Below, piece by piece: positions 1-8,996 of a stretch of DNA of 64,000 nt. Under the pieces are notes generated by a model. That model ran no database searches and was not told where the DNA came from. It was given only the letters and a program-made list of their open reading frames with translations. Every line of letters starts with the position of its first letter. Position 1 is the first letter of the stretch. The DNA is from Polynucleobacter sp. 80A-SIGWE (lineage in GTDB: Bacteria > Pseudomonadota > Gammaproteobacteria > Burkholderiales > Burkholderiaceae), in the NCBI RefSeq assembly GCF_018882295.1, contig NZ_JACVOR010000002.1, forward strand, positions 620,001 to 684,000, read 5' to 3'. The position numbers and the translations under genes are program-made.

Positions 1-864
1 TATTACGAAAAGACTTATGGAAATACCAATGGAACTCTCAAGCCGCCAACAGCATTGGGTGTTGGTATGCCAAGGGATTTATTGCGCCGTCGCCCCGATG
101 TTCTCCAGGCAGAGTTTGATGCTGCCTCTAAATCCGCCTTGATAGGCGTAAGTAAGGCGCAGCTATTCCCAACATTTACTTTGGGCGGAACTTTTGGCTA
201 CTCCAACTCCAATTATGGAAATTTAACCTCTGCTAATTTATTTAGTTGGGGTAATAGCTCTTCCGGAGTTACTGCTGGACTGTATTTACCGCTGTTTTAT
301 CGAGGTGCAATCGTGGATCAGGTCCGTGTGCAGGATGCTATTTTTCAGCAGAGTCTGTTGGCCTATCAAAATCAAGTCCTGAATGCTCAGAAAGAAGTTG
401 AGGATTCGCTGATTACCATCTCTACAACTAAGAGCTCGAAAGAAGATTTAGGCCGTGGCGTGATTGCAGCACAAAGTGCAGCTGATTTAGCTCTTGAGCG
501 CTATAAGACAGGGCAGAGTGATTACACCACGGTAATTACTGCGCAGCAATCTCTATTAAATGTACAAAACGCTTTTGTCCAAACTTCATCAAACGAGCTC
601 ATCGGGTATGTTGGGGCTTTTAAGGCGCTTGGTGGTGGCTGGACGGCGGATATGAATCCTCCTAAGCTCCCCGACCAGATGATTTCTGACATGACCGACC
701 GCACAGATTGGGGTTCAGTTCTAACGAGGACAGGCGATCCATTAACGGTTAAGGCAAGCAAGATTTTGGTAGACACTCCAGATCCATCAAACCCTACGCA
801 AGATGAAGCACCAGTTAAAGTAAATACACCTATTCCGCCGACCCAGGGAAGTGCAGCGCCATGA
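1..864 (+). CDS. RND efflux outer membrane factor, NodT/OprM-type (5' end outside window)
   Basis: This is the outer-membrane channel subunit of a tripartite RND pump, the exit duct that docks on the adaptor encoded next. The reading frame is open from base 1, so the gene starts upstream; the TTG at 55 is internal. The motif PRDLLRRRPDV followed by AEFDAA is the conserved signature of the second half of NodT/OprM lipoproteins. Long helical stretches rich in Gln, Ala and Val follow (QKEVEDSLITI, AADLALERYKTGQSDYTTV), as in the periplasmic barrel. A Pro/Thr/Asp-rich tail of about 60 residues after the barrel is not part of the family core. The stop overlaps the adaptor start (ATGA), so the genes are co-translated. 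The lipobox cannot be checked here. Family is sure; substrate is unknown. Confidence 0.93.
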   Translation, partial: YYEKTYGNTNGTLKPPTALGVGMPRDLLRRRPDVLQAEFDAASKSALIGVSKAQLFPTFTLGGTFGYSNSNYGNLTSANLFSWGNSSSGVTAGLYLPLFYRGAIVDQVRVQDAIFQQSLLAYQNQVLNAQKEVEDSLITISTTKSSKEDLGRGVIAAQSAADLALERYKTGQSDYTTVITAQQSLLNVQNAFVQTSSNELIGYVGAFKALGGGWTADMNPPKLPDQMISDMTDRTDWGSVLTRTGDPLTVKASKILVDTPDPSNPTQDEAPVKVNTPIPPTQGSAAP

Positions 865-2114
865 AAGAGTTATTAATAAAAACTAAAATTTTGCTGATGC
901 CTTTATGGCATCAAGTTCAGACGCTATGGGGATCACTCTTAGCTAAATGGAATGGTTTTCTTGCAAAGTTAAGTACGGTTGAGATCCCTGTTCTTAAAAA
1001 GAAGCTTTCACCGCGGACAATTGGAGTATCTATATTCGTTTTGATCGCCTTAATCGCATTGATTTGTTTGAAATCTTGCGGCAAAGAAGTCAAACGGTCC
1101 CCGACTCCAGTAACAACAGCCCAGCCGCTCTCTCAAGAGATTCGTAGTTTTGCAACTTTTGACGGTTTGGTAGACCCATATCTCACCGTCAATCTTGATG
1201 CACGAGTTAAGGGCTATCTTACTAAGATTGGATTTGCTGACGGAGCTATGGTGAAGAAGGGTGATCTATTGTTTGTAATTGAACAAGATCCCTATATTCA
1301 GGAAGTAAAGTTAAAACAAGCAATCTACAACGAAGCCAAAAGCGAGTATGGGCGTCAAAAATCCTTGCTTAAGGAAAATGCAACTTCTCAGGCTGCCGTT
1401 GATAAAGCCTTATCTCAATACCAGCAGGCTGAGGCTAATCTCACTCTTGCCAAGATTAATTTAGGTTATACGGAAATTAGGGCGCCTTTTGATGGCCTGA
1501 TGGGAAGGCATTTGTTGGATGTGGGCACTTATTTAGATGCCACTACAAAAGGTGTTCAGTTATCTACTATTCAGCAAATCTCACCAATTTATGTCTACTT
1601 CTCGATTAATGAGAGAGACTTTTTGAAGTTTCAAAAAATCCAAGATCCAAATGTAGAGCGTAAGTCTGAAGTAAATACTCTGCCTATTTTTGTTGGACTT
1701 CAAAGCGAGCTTGGCTATCCCCATGAAGGTGTATTGGATTACGCTGCTAATTTGATTTCGACTGATACTGGATCCCTGCAATTGCGGGCAATCATTACGA
1801 ATGAGAATTATCAGTTAATCCCGGGCTTATATGCTCGCGTTATGGCGCAATATGGCGAACCAAGGCAGGCCTTGTTGCTGCCCAAGACTGCTGTGATGAC
1901 AGATCAAGTGGGCGACTATGTCTTTGTTTTAGACGATGCTATGCGTGCACAACGTAAGGACATTACCCTAGGTCAACGCTTTGAGAAGTATGTTGAGATT
2001 AGCAAGGGTTTAACTGCTAGCGATAAGGTTGTTATTAATGGCTTTATTAACTTGAGTATTAATCAAGTGGCAAAACCAACGGAAGTTACGCTTGAGGCAA
2101 TGCCAGCTCGATAA
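861..2114 (+). CDS. RND efflux periplasmic adaptor (membrane fusion protein, MexE/AcrA family)
   Basis: This is the periplasmic adaptor that links the inner-membrane RND permease to the outer-membrane channel. Visible are the split biotinyl/lipoyl-like domain (VNLDARVKGYL about residue 110 and the ITEIRAPFDGL-like segment YTEIRAPFDGLMG about residue 207), a helical hairpin between them (residues about 145-200) and the beta-barrel plus membrane-proximal domains to the C-terminus (residues about 230-410). The odd part is the N-terminus. Instead of a short signal peptide there are about 50 mainly basic/amphipathic residues, then one hydrophobic segment (about residues 53-70) ending in CLKSCG. 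It may be a single-pass anchored adaptor. No alternative downstream ATG with a normal signal peptide is seen. It overlaps the upstream gene by 4 bases and lies 2 bases before the permease. Confidence 0.93.
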   Translation: MKELLIKTKILLMPLWHQVQTLWGSLLAKWNGFLAKLSTVEIPVLKKKLSPRTIGVSIFVLIALIALICLKSCGKEVKRSPTPVTTAQPLSQEIRSFATFDGLVDPYLTVNLDARVKGYLTKIGFADGAMVKKGDLLFVIEQDPYIQEVKLKQAIYNEAKSEYGRQKSLLKENATSQAAVDKALSQYQQAEANLTLAKINLGYTEIRAPFDGLMGRHLLDVGTYLDATTKGVQLSTIQQISPIYVYFSINERDFLKFQKIQDPNVERKSEVNTLPIFVGLQSELGYPHEGVLDYAANLISTDTGSLQLRAIITNENYQLIPGLYARVMAQYGEPRQALLLPKTAVMTDQVGDYVFVLDDAMRAQRKDITLGQRFEKYVEISKGLTASDKVVINGFINLSINQVAKPTEVTLEAMPAR

Positions 2115-2116
2115 TC

Positions 2117-5100
2117 ATGCTATCTAAATTTTTTATCGAACGGCCGGTACTGGCTAATGTAATCGCCTTAGTCATGCTATTGATTGGGGCGGTATCCATT
2201 AATAGCCTACCGATTGCTCAGTACCCCAATATTGTTCCACCTACTATTCAGGTGACCGCTAGATATCCAGGGGCGAGCGCAACCCTTGTGCAGCAATTGG
2301 TTGCTAGCAATATTGAAACTCAGGTGAATGGTGTTGATGGGATGCTCTACATGGAGTCTGCATCCACCAATGACGGTAACTACACCTTAACAGTTACGTT
2401 TAAGGTTGGAACTGATCCTGATTTGGCACAGGTGAACGTACAAAACCGGGTGGCCATTGCGCTTCCTTCTTTACCTCAGGCGGTACAAAAGCAGGGCGTT
2501 ACAACTAAAACACAATCGACTGCCATTCTGCAGTTCGTTACCCTGACTTCATCCAATCCTGATCATGACGGCTTATTTTTAAGTAATCTCGCAAATCTCA
2601 AGCTACAACAGCGCTTGGCGCGCTTACCAGGCGTGGCCGCAGCCAATGTATTTGGTGTGGGTAACTACAGCATGCGAGTTTGGCTAGATCCCGCCCAGCT
2701 GAAGATGCGCAATCTCACTCCAAGTGATGTGATTGCCGTCATTAATAAGCAAAACGTCTTGCTCACTGCTGGTCAAATTGGCGCTCCACCAACACCCATG
2801 GGTCAAGATTTTCAGCTGACACTCAATGTTACGAGTGCCATGACCACTCCCGAACAGTTTGGAAAAATTGTAGTTAAGTCGGGAGGCAAGGCTGCTATTA
2901 CTTACTTGCGAGACATTGCCAGAATAGAAATGGGTAGCCAAAACTATAGCCAATTCTTCAAGATTAATGACAGTCCTGCTGGTGGTATTGCGATCTATCA
3001 AATGCCTGGAGCCAATGCGATTGCTACTGCACAGGCAGTTCAAGATGAGATGAAGAGTATCGCCAAGACGCTTCCAAAAGAGGTGTCTTGGGCTATTCCG
3101 TTTGATACCACGATGTTTGTTCAGGCTTCCATTCATGAAGTTTATAAAACACTTTATGAGGCTGGCATCTTAGTTTTGCTCGTGATTATGATTTTCTTAC
3201 AGAACTGGCGCGCTACGCTGGTTCCTGCAACCACAGTGCCCGTGACTATTATTGGCGCATTTGCTTGTATGGCCGCTCTCGGATTCTCAATTAACTTGCT
3301 CACCTTATTTGCAATTGTTTTATGTATCGGTATTGTGGTTGATGATGCGATCGTGGTGGTAGAGGCAGTGTCAAAGAAGGTGGAAGAGGGCGAAGATCCA
3401 AAGCAGGGTGCGATTGATGCTATGACTGCTTTGATGGGTCCAATCATTGGTATTACCTTAGTCTTAATGGCGGTGTTTATCCCTGCTTCGTTTATTGCGG
3501 GTATCACCGGACAGATGTATCGCCAGTTTGCTTTGGTGATCGCAGCAACCGCTCTAATTAGCGGCATTAATGCGATTACCTTAAAGCCAACTCAGTCAGC
3601 CCAGTACTTAAAACCGATTGATCCCAATCTAGTTAAAAATAAGCTCTATCAAAAATTTGATTTGTATTTCAATCGCCTGGCAACTTGGTATGGCCACAAG
3701 ATTGAAGGTTTAATGAAAAATCGCGCCAAAGCCTCTATGGTGGGTATTGCGATTATCGTGTCATCACTCATTGGCTTAATGTTCGTCCCATCAGGTTTTA
3801 TCCCAAATGAAGACCAGGGCTATTTAGTGGTTTCAACAACCTTGCCTGATGCGGCCTCTTTACAGCGAACTGAAGAGGGCATTAAAAAAGCGGTAGATGT
3901 AATTAAAAAGGTCCCTGGCGTTGAAACGGTTGTCGTGATTGGCGGCATTAACCTATTGAACAACAGCAGTTCCCAGTCTAATTCGGGTGCTTTATACGTC
4001 ATCATGAAGAAGTGGGAGGAGCGGGGCAAAGGTGAAGACCTCCGCACAATCTATAACAATATGAATGAAGGGCTTCAGCAGGTTCAAGAGCTTAAATCCT
4101 TTGTGCTCTTGCCGCCAGCCATTCCTGGTTTAGGTCTATCCGGTGGTTTTGAGATGAGGCTCATGCTCACCGATGGCAGTAATAATTTTGCTAAGTTAGA
4201 TGCCGCTACGAAGGCTTTCATTGATGAGGCACAAAAACAGCCAGAGATCATGATGGCCTTTACGCCATTTCAAAATAATGTCCCACAACTCCAGCTTAGT
4301 TTTAATGTGGGTAGGGCGGAAACTTTTGGCGTTGAGATCGGTGATGCTTATGATGTATTGCAATCCTACTTGGGATCTTCATACGTCAATCAGTTCTTCA
4401 AATATGGCCAGACATACCAAGTCTATGTTCAGGCCGACGGCAAATATCGTAGCGCTATAGAGCAAGTTAATCGTCTTTATGTAAAAAATAAGAGTGGCAA
4501 TATGGTTCCGCTCGGATCTTTCATTGATGTCAAAGAAACTACCGGGCCAGCATTTGCATCTCAATTCCAGCTGTATCCGTCTGCTGCGGTTCTAGGCGCT
4601 GCAAAGGATGGCTATAGTTCTGGGGAGGCAATGAAGGCTCTAGAGCAAGTAGCTAAGAATTTGCCGGATGGCGTCGCTTTTCAGTGGGCTGGTATGTCTT
4701 ATCAAGAAGATTTGGTTGGAAATACCGTGATCTTAATCTTTGCGCTATCGATCTTGTTGGTCTATTTGGTGCTCGCAGCCCAATATGAAACCTGGGTTGC
4801 TCCACTAGCTGTTTTGACAGCGGTGCCACTCTCCTTATCGGGAACGGTATTGGCTTTATTGCTTACAGGCCTTGCAAATAATATTTACGTGCAAATCGGT
4901 CTGGTTTTAATGATCGCACTTTCTTGTAAGAACTCAATTTTGATTGTTGAGGTCGCCATTGAGTGCAGACATAAAGGCATGAGTTTCGTGGATGCCGCAC
5001 TAGAGGCTTCAAGAGAGCGATTTAGACCAATCGTCATGACATCCATTGCATTTATTTTGGGTGTCATGCCATTGCTGCTATCTACTGGCGCAGGTGCAGC

Positions 5101-5245
5101 AGCGCGTATCTCTTTAGGGATTACGGTATTTAGCGGAATGATTGCCTCTACCTGCCTGGCAGTGGCATTGGTCCCAATCTTCTATGTAGAAATCGAAACC
5201 TTCTTTGAGAAGCGTGCAAATAAGAAGTCTTCTAAGACTCCTTAG
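2117..5245 (+). CDS. RND efflux permease, HAE1 family (AcrB/MexF-like)
   Basis: This is the inner-membrane proton/drug antiporter of the pump, 1042 residues, the normal length for the HAE1 family. The N-terminus (MLSKFFIERPVLANVIA) is the typical first transmembrane helix, followed by a large periplasmic loop, a six-helix block, a second loop and the final helices. The proton-relay residues are present: Asp409-Asp410 in GIVVDDAIVVVE (TM4) and Lys938 in ALSCKNSILIVE (TM10), matching AcrB D407/D408/K940. A Cys replaces the usual Ala before that Lys. The gene is third in a pore-adaptor-permease operon and ends 3 bases before the convergent oligopeptidase gene. The exported substrate cannot be read from the sequence. 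Confidence 0.96.
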   Translation: MLSKFFIERPVLANVIALVMLLIGAVSINSLPIAQYPNIVPPTIQVTARYPGASATLVQQLVASNIETQVNGVDGMLYMESASTNDGNYTLTVTFKVGTDPDLAQVNVQNRVAIALPSLPQAVQKQGVTTKTQSTAILQFVTLTSSNPDHDGLFLSNLANLKLQQRLARLPGVAAANVFGVGNYSMRVWLDPAQLKMRNLTPSDVIAVINKQNVLLTAGQIGAPPTPMGQDFQLTLNVTSAMTTPEQFGKIVVKSGGKAAITYLRDIARIEMGSQNYSQFFKINDSPAGGIAIYQMPGANAIATAQAVQDEMKSIAKTLPKEVSWAIPFDTTMFVQASIHEVYKTLYEAGILVLLVIMIFLQNWRATLVPATTVPVTIIGAFACMAALGFSINLLTLFAIVLCIGIVVDDAIVVVEAVSKKVEEGEDPKQGAIDAMTALMGPIIGITLVLMAVFIPASFIAGITGQMYRQFALVIAATALISGINAITLKPTQSAQYLKPIDPNLVKNKLYQKFDLYFNRLATWYGHKIEGLMKNRAKASMVGIAIIVSSLIGLMFVPSGFIPNEDQGYLVVSTTLPDAASLQRTEEGIKKAVDVIKKVPGVETVVVIGGINLLNNSSSQSNSGALYVIMKKWEERGKGEDLRTIYNNMNEGLQQVQELKSFVLLPPAIPGLGLSGGFEMRLMLTDGSNNFAKLDAATKAFIDEAQKQPEIMMAFTPFQNNVPQLQLSFNVGRAETFGVEIGDAYDVLQSYLGSSYVNQFFKYGQTYQVYVQADGKYRSAIEQVNRLYVKNKSGNMVPLGSFIDVKETTGPAFASQFQLYPSAAVLGAAKDGYSSGEAMKALEQVAKNLPDGVAFQWAGMSYQEDLVGNTVILIFALSILLVYLVLAAQYETWVAPLAVLTAVPLSLSGTVLALLLTGLANNIYVQIGLVLMIALSCKNSILIVEVAIECRHKGMSFVDAALEASRERFRPIVMTSIAFILGVMPLLLSTGAGAAARISLGITVFSGMIASTCLAVALVPIFYVEIETFFEKRANKKSSKTP

Positions 5246-5248
5246 TCG

Positions 5249-7375
5249 CTAAGCTAAGCCACCATGTCTTAATAGGGCGTCGATGCTTGGCTCACGACCT
5301 CTGAACGCTTTAAAAGACTCGGCAGCAGGGCGGCTACCGCCCACTTCCAGAATTTCAGTTCGGTAGCGTTTACCTGTTTCTGCATCAAGTACGCTACCGG
5401 TTAGCTTTGCAGACTCTTCAAAGGCGGCATATACATCGGCAGAAAGTACCTCTGCCCATTTATAGCTGTAATAACCCGCAGCGTAGCCACCCGCAAAAAT
5501 ATGGCTAAAGGTATTGATCCAGCGGGAGAGGGCTGGCTGAGGAATGACATTGAATTGATCTGCAATACTCCTAGAGAGATCGAGAACAGCTTGAGCTTGT
5601 GCTTTTTTAGGATCAAAGCTGGCATGTAGTCGCCAATCGGTTAATGACATCACAACCTGACGCAGTGTCATGTAACCATTTTGGAAATTCTTCGCAGCGA
5701 GCATTTTGTTAAATAACTCCTTAGGGAGTGGCTTGCCCGTTTCAGCGTGGGCTGTCATCTTTTCCAAGACCTCCCATTCCCAGCAGAAGTTTTCCATGAA
5801 CTGGCTTGGCAATTCGACAGCATCCCATTCAACGCCATTGATACCGGATACGCCCAAAGCACTTACTTGCGTTAACAGGTGATGTAATCCGTGACCGCTT
5901 TCATGGAAGAGGGTAATGACATCATCATGAGTAATTGTTGGTTGTCGTAGTACACCATCCACCTTTACTGGCGGCGCAAAGTTGCATACTAAATACGCTA
6001 CTGGAACTTGAATTTCACCATTTGGCAGCTCTCGACGACCTCGTGCATCATCCATCCAGGCGCCACCACGCTTACCGGGTCGAGCATAGGGGTCTAAGTA
6101 AAAGTAAGCGACGATCTGGTTATCGGCATTTTTAACCGAGAAGGACTGAACGTCTGCATGCCAAGTTGGTAGGGCGGCAGCTTCAATCTTCACTGCAAAC
6201 AATGTTTGAATAACTCCAAACAAGCCTTCTAAAACTTTAGGTAATGGAAAATATTGCTTTAATGCATTCTCAGAAAAAGAGTAGCGCTCTTGTTTTAGTC
6301 TTTCAGATGCAAAAGCAATATCCCACGGTTCTAATCTATCGGCAATACCGAGTTCAGATTTGGCAAAGTCAGAGAGCTCTTGCCAATCTTTGAGAGCAAA
6401 GGGTTTTGCTTTCTGTGCGAAGGTAGTCAGGAAGGTATCAACCTCCTCAATATCATTTGCCATCTTTGGGGCCAAGCTCAAGGCTGCGTAATTTTTAAAT
6501 CCCAGCATGACTGCTTCTTCATCACGCAGTTTGAGTTGCTCGAGCATATTCTGCGTATTATCCCAATCCATTTTTCCTTTGGCATATTGAGGGGCTAATT
6601 CAGAGGCTCGCGTCACATAGGCTTCATACATGAGGCGGCGCAATGACCGGTTCTCAGAGTACTGCATCACTGGATAGTAGGATGGGAAATGCAATGAGAA
6701 TGCCCAGCCTTGAAGCTGCTTCTGCTGGGCAAGATCAGCAGCTGCAGCGATCACATCTTCTGGCAAACCCTTTAAATCTGTTTCATCTGTAACGACATGT
6801 ACAAAGCTATCTGTTGCATCCAAAACATGGTCAGAGAACGCTTTACCTAATAGCGCTTGCTCATCCTGTATCGCCGCAAAGCGGGGTTTTTGTGAGTCAG
6901 CCAGCTCTGCACCGCCAAGACGAAAATCTCTTAATGAGTTTTCTATCACTTTTTTCTGTGCTGTAGATAGCTTTGCGTAACTAGGGCTTTGACTAAGTTC
7001 TTTAAACTTTTCATACAGCGCTAGATTTTGACCTAGGCTTGAAAAAAAGGCGGTTACCTTGGGCATCATCTCACCGTAGGCTGCTCGAAGTTCGGGAGTA
7101 TCTGCCACACTATTCAAGTGAGAAATGACTCCCCACGATCTGCTGAGCGACTCAGTTGCATCCTCAAGTGGTTCAAGCAAGTCATCCCAGCTTGCTGGAG
7201 TACTCTGATCGACTGCATGAGCTACCGCTTTTTCTGCTTGCGCCAGCAGAAAATCAATTGCAGGCTCAATGTCTGAAGGCTTTACTTCGGAGTAGGTGCA
7301 AATGCCTCTTCCGAATGAAATCAGTGGATTCTTTTGGAGTTCAGCAGAGGGCTTTAAAGGTGTTGATGTAGTCAT
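5249..7375 (-). CDS. prlC: Oligopeptidase A (M3 family zinc metallopeptidase)
   Basis: This cytosolic thimet-type oligopeptidase degrades short peptides, including cleaved signal peptides in E. coli. The zinc motif HESGH is at residues 491-495 (ligands His491 and His495, catalytic Glu492), inside the longer conserved stretch TLFHESGHGLHHLLT. The third ligand region ELPSQFMENFCWE follows about 30 residues later. The 708-residue length fits the family (about 680). The ATG start at 7375 gives the usual N-terminus just before NPLISF. It ends 3 bases from the RND permease stop (convergent), leaving almost no intergenic space. Upstream, 68 bases separate it from folD on the same strand. Confidence 0.95.
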   Translation of the reverse strand: MTTSTPLKPSAELQKNPLISFGRGICTYSEVKPSDIEPAIDFLLAQAEKAVAHAVDQSTPASWDDLLEPLEDATESLSRSWGVISHLNSVADTPELRAAYGEMMPKVTAFFSSLGQNLALYEKFKELSQSPSYAKLSTAQKKVIENSLRDFRLGGAELADSQKPRFAAIQDEQALLGKAFSDHVLDATDSFVHVVTDETDLKGLPEDVIAAAADLAQQKQLQGWAFSLHFPSYYPVMQYSENRSLRRLMYEAYVTRASELAPQYAKGKMDWDNTQNMLEQLKLRDEEAVMLGFKNYAALSLAPKMANDIEEVDTFLTTFAQKAKPFALKDWQELSDFAKSELGIADRLEPWDIAFASERLKQERYSFSENALKQYFPLPKVLEGLFGVIQTLFAVKIEAAALPTWHADVQSFSVKNADNQIVAYFYLDPYARPGKRGGAWMDDARGRRELPNGEIQVPVAYLVCNFAPPVKVDGVLRQPTITHDDVITLFHESGHGLHHLLTQVSALGVSGINGVEWDAVELPSQFMENFCWEWEVLEKMTAHAETGKPLPKELFNKMLAAKNFQNGYMTLRQVVMSLTDWRLHASFDPKKAQAQAVLDLSRSIADQFNVIPQPALSRWINTFSHIFAGGYAAGYYSYKWAEVLSADVYAAFEESAKLTGSVLDAETGKRYRTEILEVGGSRPAAESFKAFRGREPSIDALLRHGGLA

Positions 7376-7443
7376 CCCTATAGCTTAATGGACGATGCCA
7401 ACTTTTGCTATTTAGACATTAATAGCCGCCAAGATAGGAAGGG

Positions 7444-8304
7444 CTAGTGAGACGGCTTAGCTGCTTTTTCTGCTGCTTCTAGGGTATTCATGAGGAGCAT
7501 AGTGATGGTCATCGGACCTACACCGCCTGGCACAGGGGTAATCCAGCCAGCGACATATTGAGCTGCATCAAAATCTACGTCGCCACAAAGCTTGCCATCA
7601 GGCATACGATTGATGCCAACATCAATTACAACCGCACCATTTTTCACCATATCGCCGGTAATCATTTTGGGTTTACCAGTGGCAACCACCAAAATATCTG
7701 CATCCTTAGTGTGATGCGCTAAGTCACGCGTCTTGCTATTGCAAATCGTAACGGTAGCACCCGCTTGTAATAAGAGCATTGCCATTGGCTTGCCAACAAT
7801 ATTGGATGCGCCTACGATCACTGCGCGTGCGCCGCGAATGGGGTATTCAATACTCTCTAAGATCTTCATGCAGCCAAACGGCGTGCAGGGTTTGAATTCA
7901 GGTTGGCCAACCATTAGGGCGCCAGCATTAGCTACGTGAAAGCCGTCCACATCTTTTTCTGGGGCAATTGCTTCTAGTACACGTTCGGCCGCAATATGCT
8001 CAGGAAGGGGGAGTTGAACCAAGATTCCATGAATGGCAGGATCGGCATTCAGTGTGGCAATGCGAGCAAGTAATTCTTCTTCACCTAAATCGGCCGAATA
8101 GCGCTCGAGTACCGAATGAAAGCCTACATCTTCGCAAGCCTTAACTTTGTTGCGGACATAAACCTGGCTAGCAGGATTTTCACCAACAACAATTACAGCT
8201 AAACCTGGTCTAACACCTTTGGCGGTGACGATGGCTCCACGTGCTGCAATCTCAGTGCGTAATTTTTTAGATAGGGCGACGCCGTCGAGTAGCTGTGCAG
8301 GCAT
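7444..8304 (-). CDS. folD: Bifunctional methylenetetrahydrofolate dehydrogenase / methenyl-THF cyclohydrolase
   Basis: FolD interconverts 5,10-methylene-, 5,10-methenyl- and 10-formyl-tetrahydrofolate, supplying one-carbon units for purines and formyl-Met. Key residues are visible: Tyr49 and Lys53 in [11 protein letters not shown], Gln97 in [11 protein letters not shown], and Asp120 in KDVDGFH. The NADP-binding segment is [19 protein letters not shown], and [11 protein letters not shown] near the C-terminus is the family signature. The length of 286 residues is normal. It lies 7 bases downstream of the response regulator and is probably the last gene of a kinase-regulator-folD transcript. That link looks positional rather than functional. 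Confidence 0.97.
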   Translation of the reverse strand: MPAQLLDGVALSKKLRTEIAARGAIVTAKGVRPGLAVIVVGENPASQVYVRNKVKACEDVGFHSVLERYSADLGEEELLARIATLNADPAIHGILVQLPLPEHIAAERVLEAIAPEKDVDGFHVANAGALMVGQPEFKPCTPFGCMKILESIEYPIRGARAVIVGASNIVGKPMAMLLLQAGATVTICNSKTRDLAHHTKDADILVVATGKPKMITGDMVKNGAVVIDVGINRMPDGKLCGDVDFDAAQYVAGWITPVPGGVGPMTITMLLMNTLEAAEKAAKPSH

Positions 8305-8311
8305 AGGAGAA

Positions 8312-8959
8312 TTAATTGGGTTGTGGGTCTGAGAGCGCTAAGCGGAGCAAGTCTGCAACGGTATTCACGTTGAGCTTTTCCATAATGTTGGCGCGGTGCG
8401 CCTCTACAGTTTTAATGGAGATACCAAGATCATCTGCAATCTGTTTATTCAAGCGACCCGCCACAATGCGCTCAAGGACTTGGCGCTCACGGCCAGTCAA
8501 TTTGCTCAAGAGGCTTTGGGTAATCTTGCGTTGACTTGCTTGTGAGTAATCAATGCGTGCTTTAGCAAGCATACGATCTACCAAACCGCAGAGATCATTT
8601 TCTTTAAATGGTTTTTCAATGAAATCCACTGCACCACGCTTCATGGTGGAGACTGCCATTGAGACATCACCATGACCGGTGATGAAAGCAACTGGCATTG
8701 GCAGATTTTCACTAATTAAACGTTCTTGTAATTCAAGGCCAGACATCCCTGACATACGGACATCTAAGATGGCGCAAGAGATAGTGGATTTATCTGTGCT
8801 TTGCAGTGACTGCAAGAATCGTTCTGCGCTAGCATGGCAGCGAACAACATAACCATTGCTTTCCAGCAACCAGGTGAGGGAGTCGCGGACAGCTTCGTCG
8901 TCATCCACAACGTAAACCACTTCAGCTTGATTGGGTTTGTTAGCAGTACTCATGTTCAT
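8312..8959 (-). CDS. FixJ/NarL-type two-component response regulator
   Basis: This is a DNA-binding response regulator of 215 residues. An N-terminal receiver domain has the acidic pocket at Asp20/Asp21 ([10 protein letters not shown]), the phospho-acceptor Asp66 (AILDVRMSG), Thr94 (ITGHGD) and Lys116 (IEKPF). A linker leads to a LuxR-type helix-turn-helix (about 154-210, LTGREREVL-like LTGRERQVL and [17 protein letters not shown]). The IEKPF and ITGHGDV motifs place it in the FixJ/DctR/TtrR branch. A GAGAG ribosome-binding site precedes the ATG at 8959; an in-frame ATG two codons later is possible. The partner kinase ends 37 bases upstream. The regulon is unknown. Confidence 0.93.
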   Translation of the reverse strand: MNMSTANKPNQAEVVYVVDDDEAVRDSLTWLLESNGYVVRCHASAERFLQSLQSTDKSTISCAILDVRMSGMSGLELQERLISENLPMPVAFITGHGDVSMAVSTMKRGAVDFIEKPFKENDLCGLVDRMLAKARIDYSQASQRKITQSLLSKLTGRERQVLERIVAGRLNKQIADDLGISIKTVEAHRANIMEKLNVNTVADLLRLALSDPQPN

Positions 8960-8996
8960 ATTAGCTCTCGCAGATAAATCTAAAAAATCGCATTAA

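Noticed and set aside
2684..3567. Antisense frames of 137-150 residues opposite the RND permease
   Set aside because: They lie entirely inside a clear 1042-residue permease gene and look like frame shadows with no protein-family features.
5226..5253. Small dyads AGTCT/AGACT and CTTAG/CTAAG at the permease-prlC junction
   Set aside because: Stems are only five bases, lack T-runs and lie partly in coding sequence, so a terminator call is not supported.
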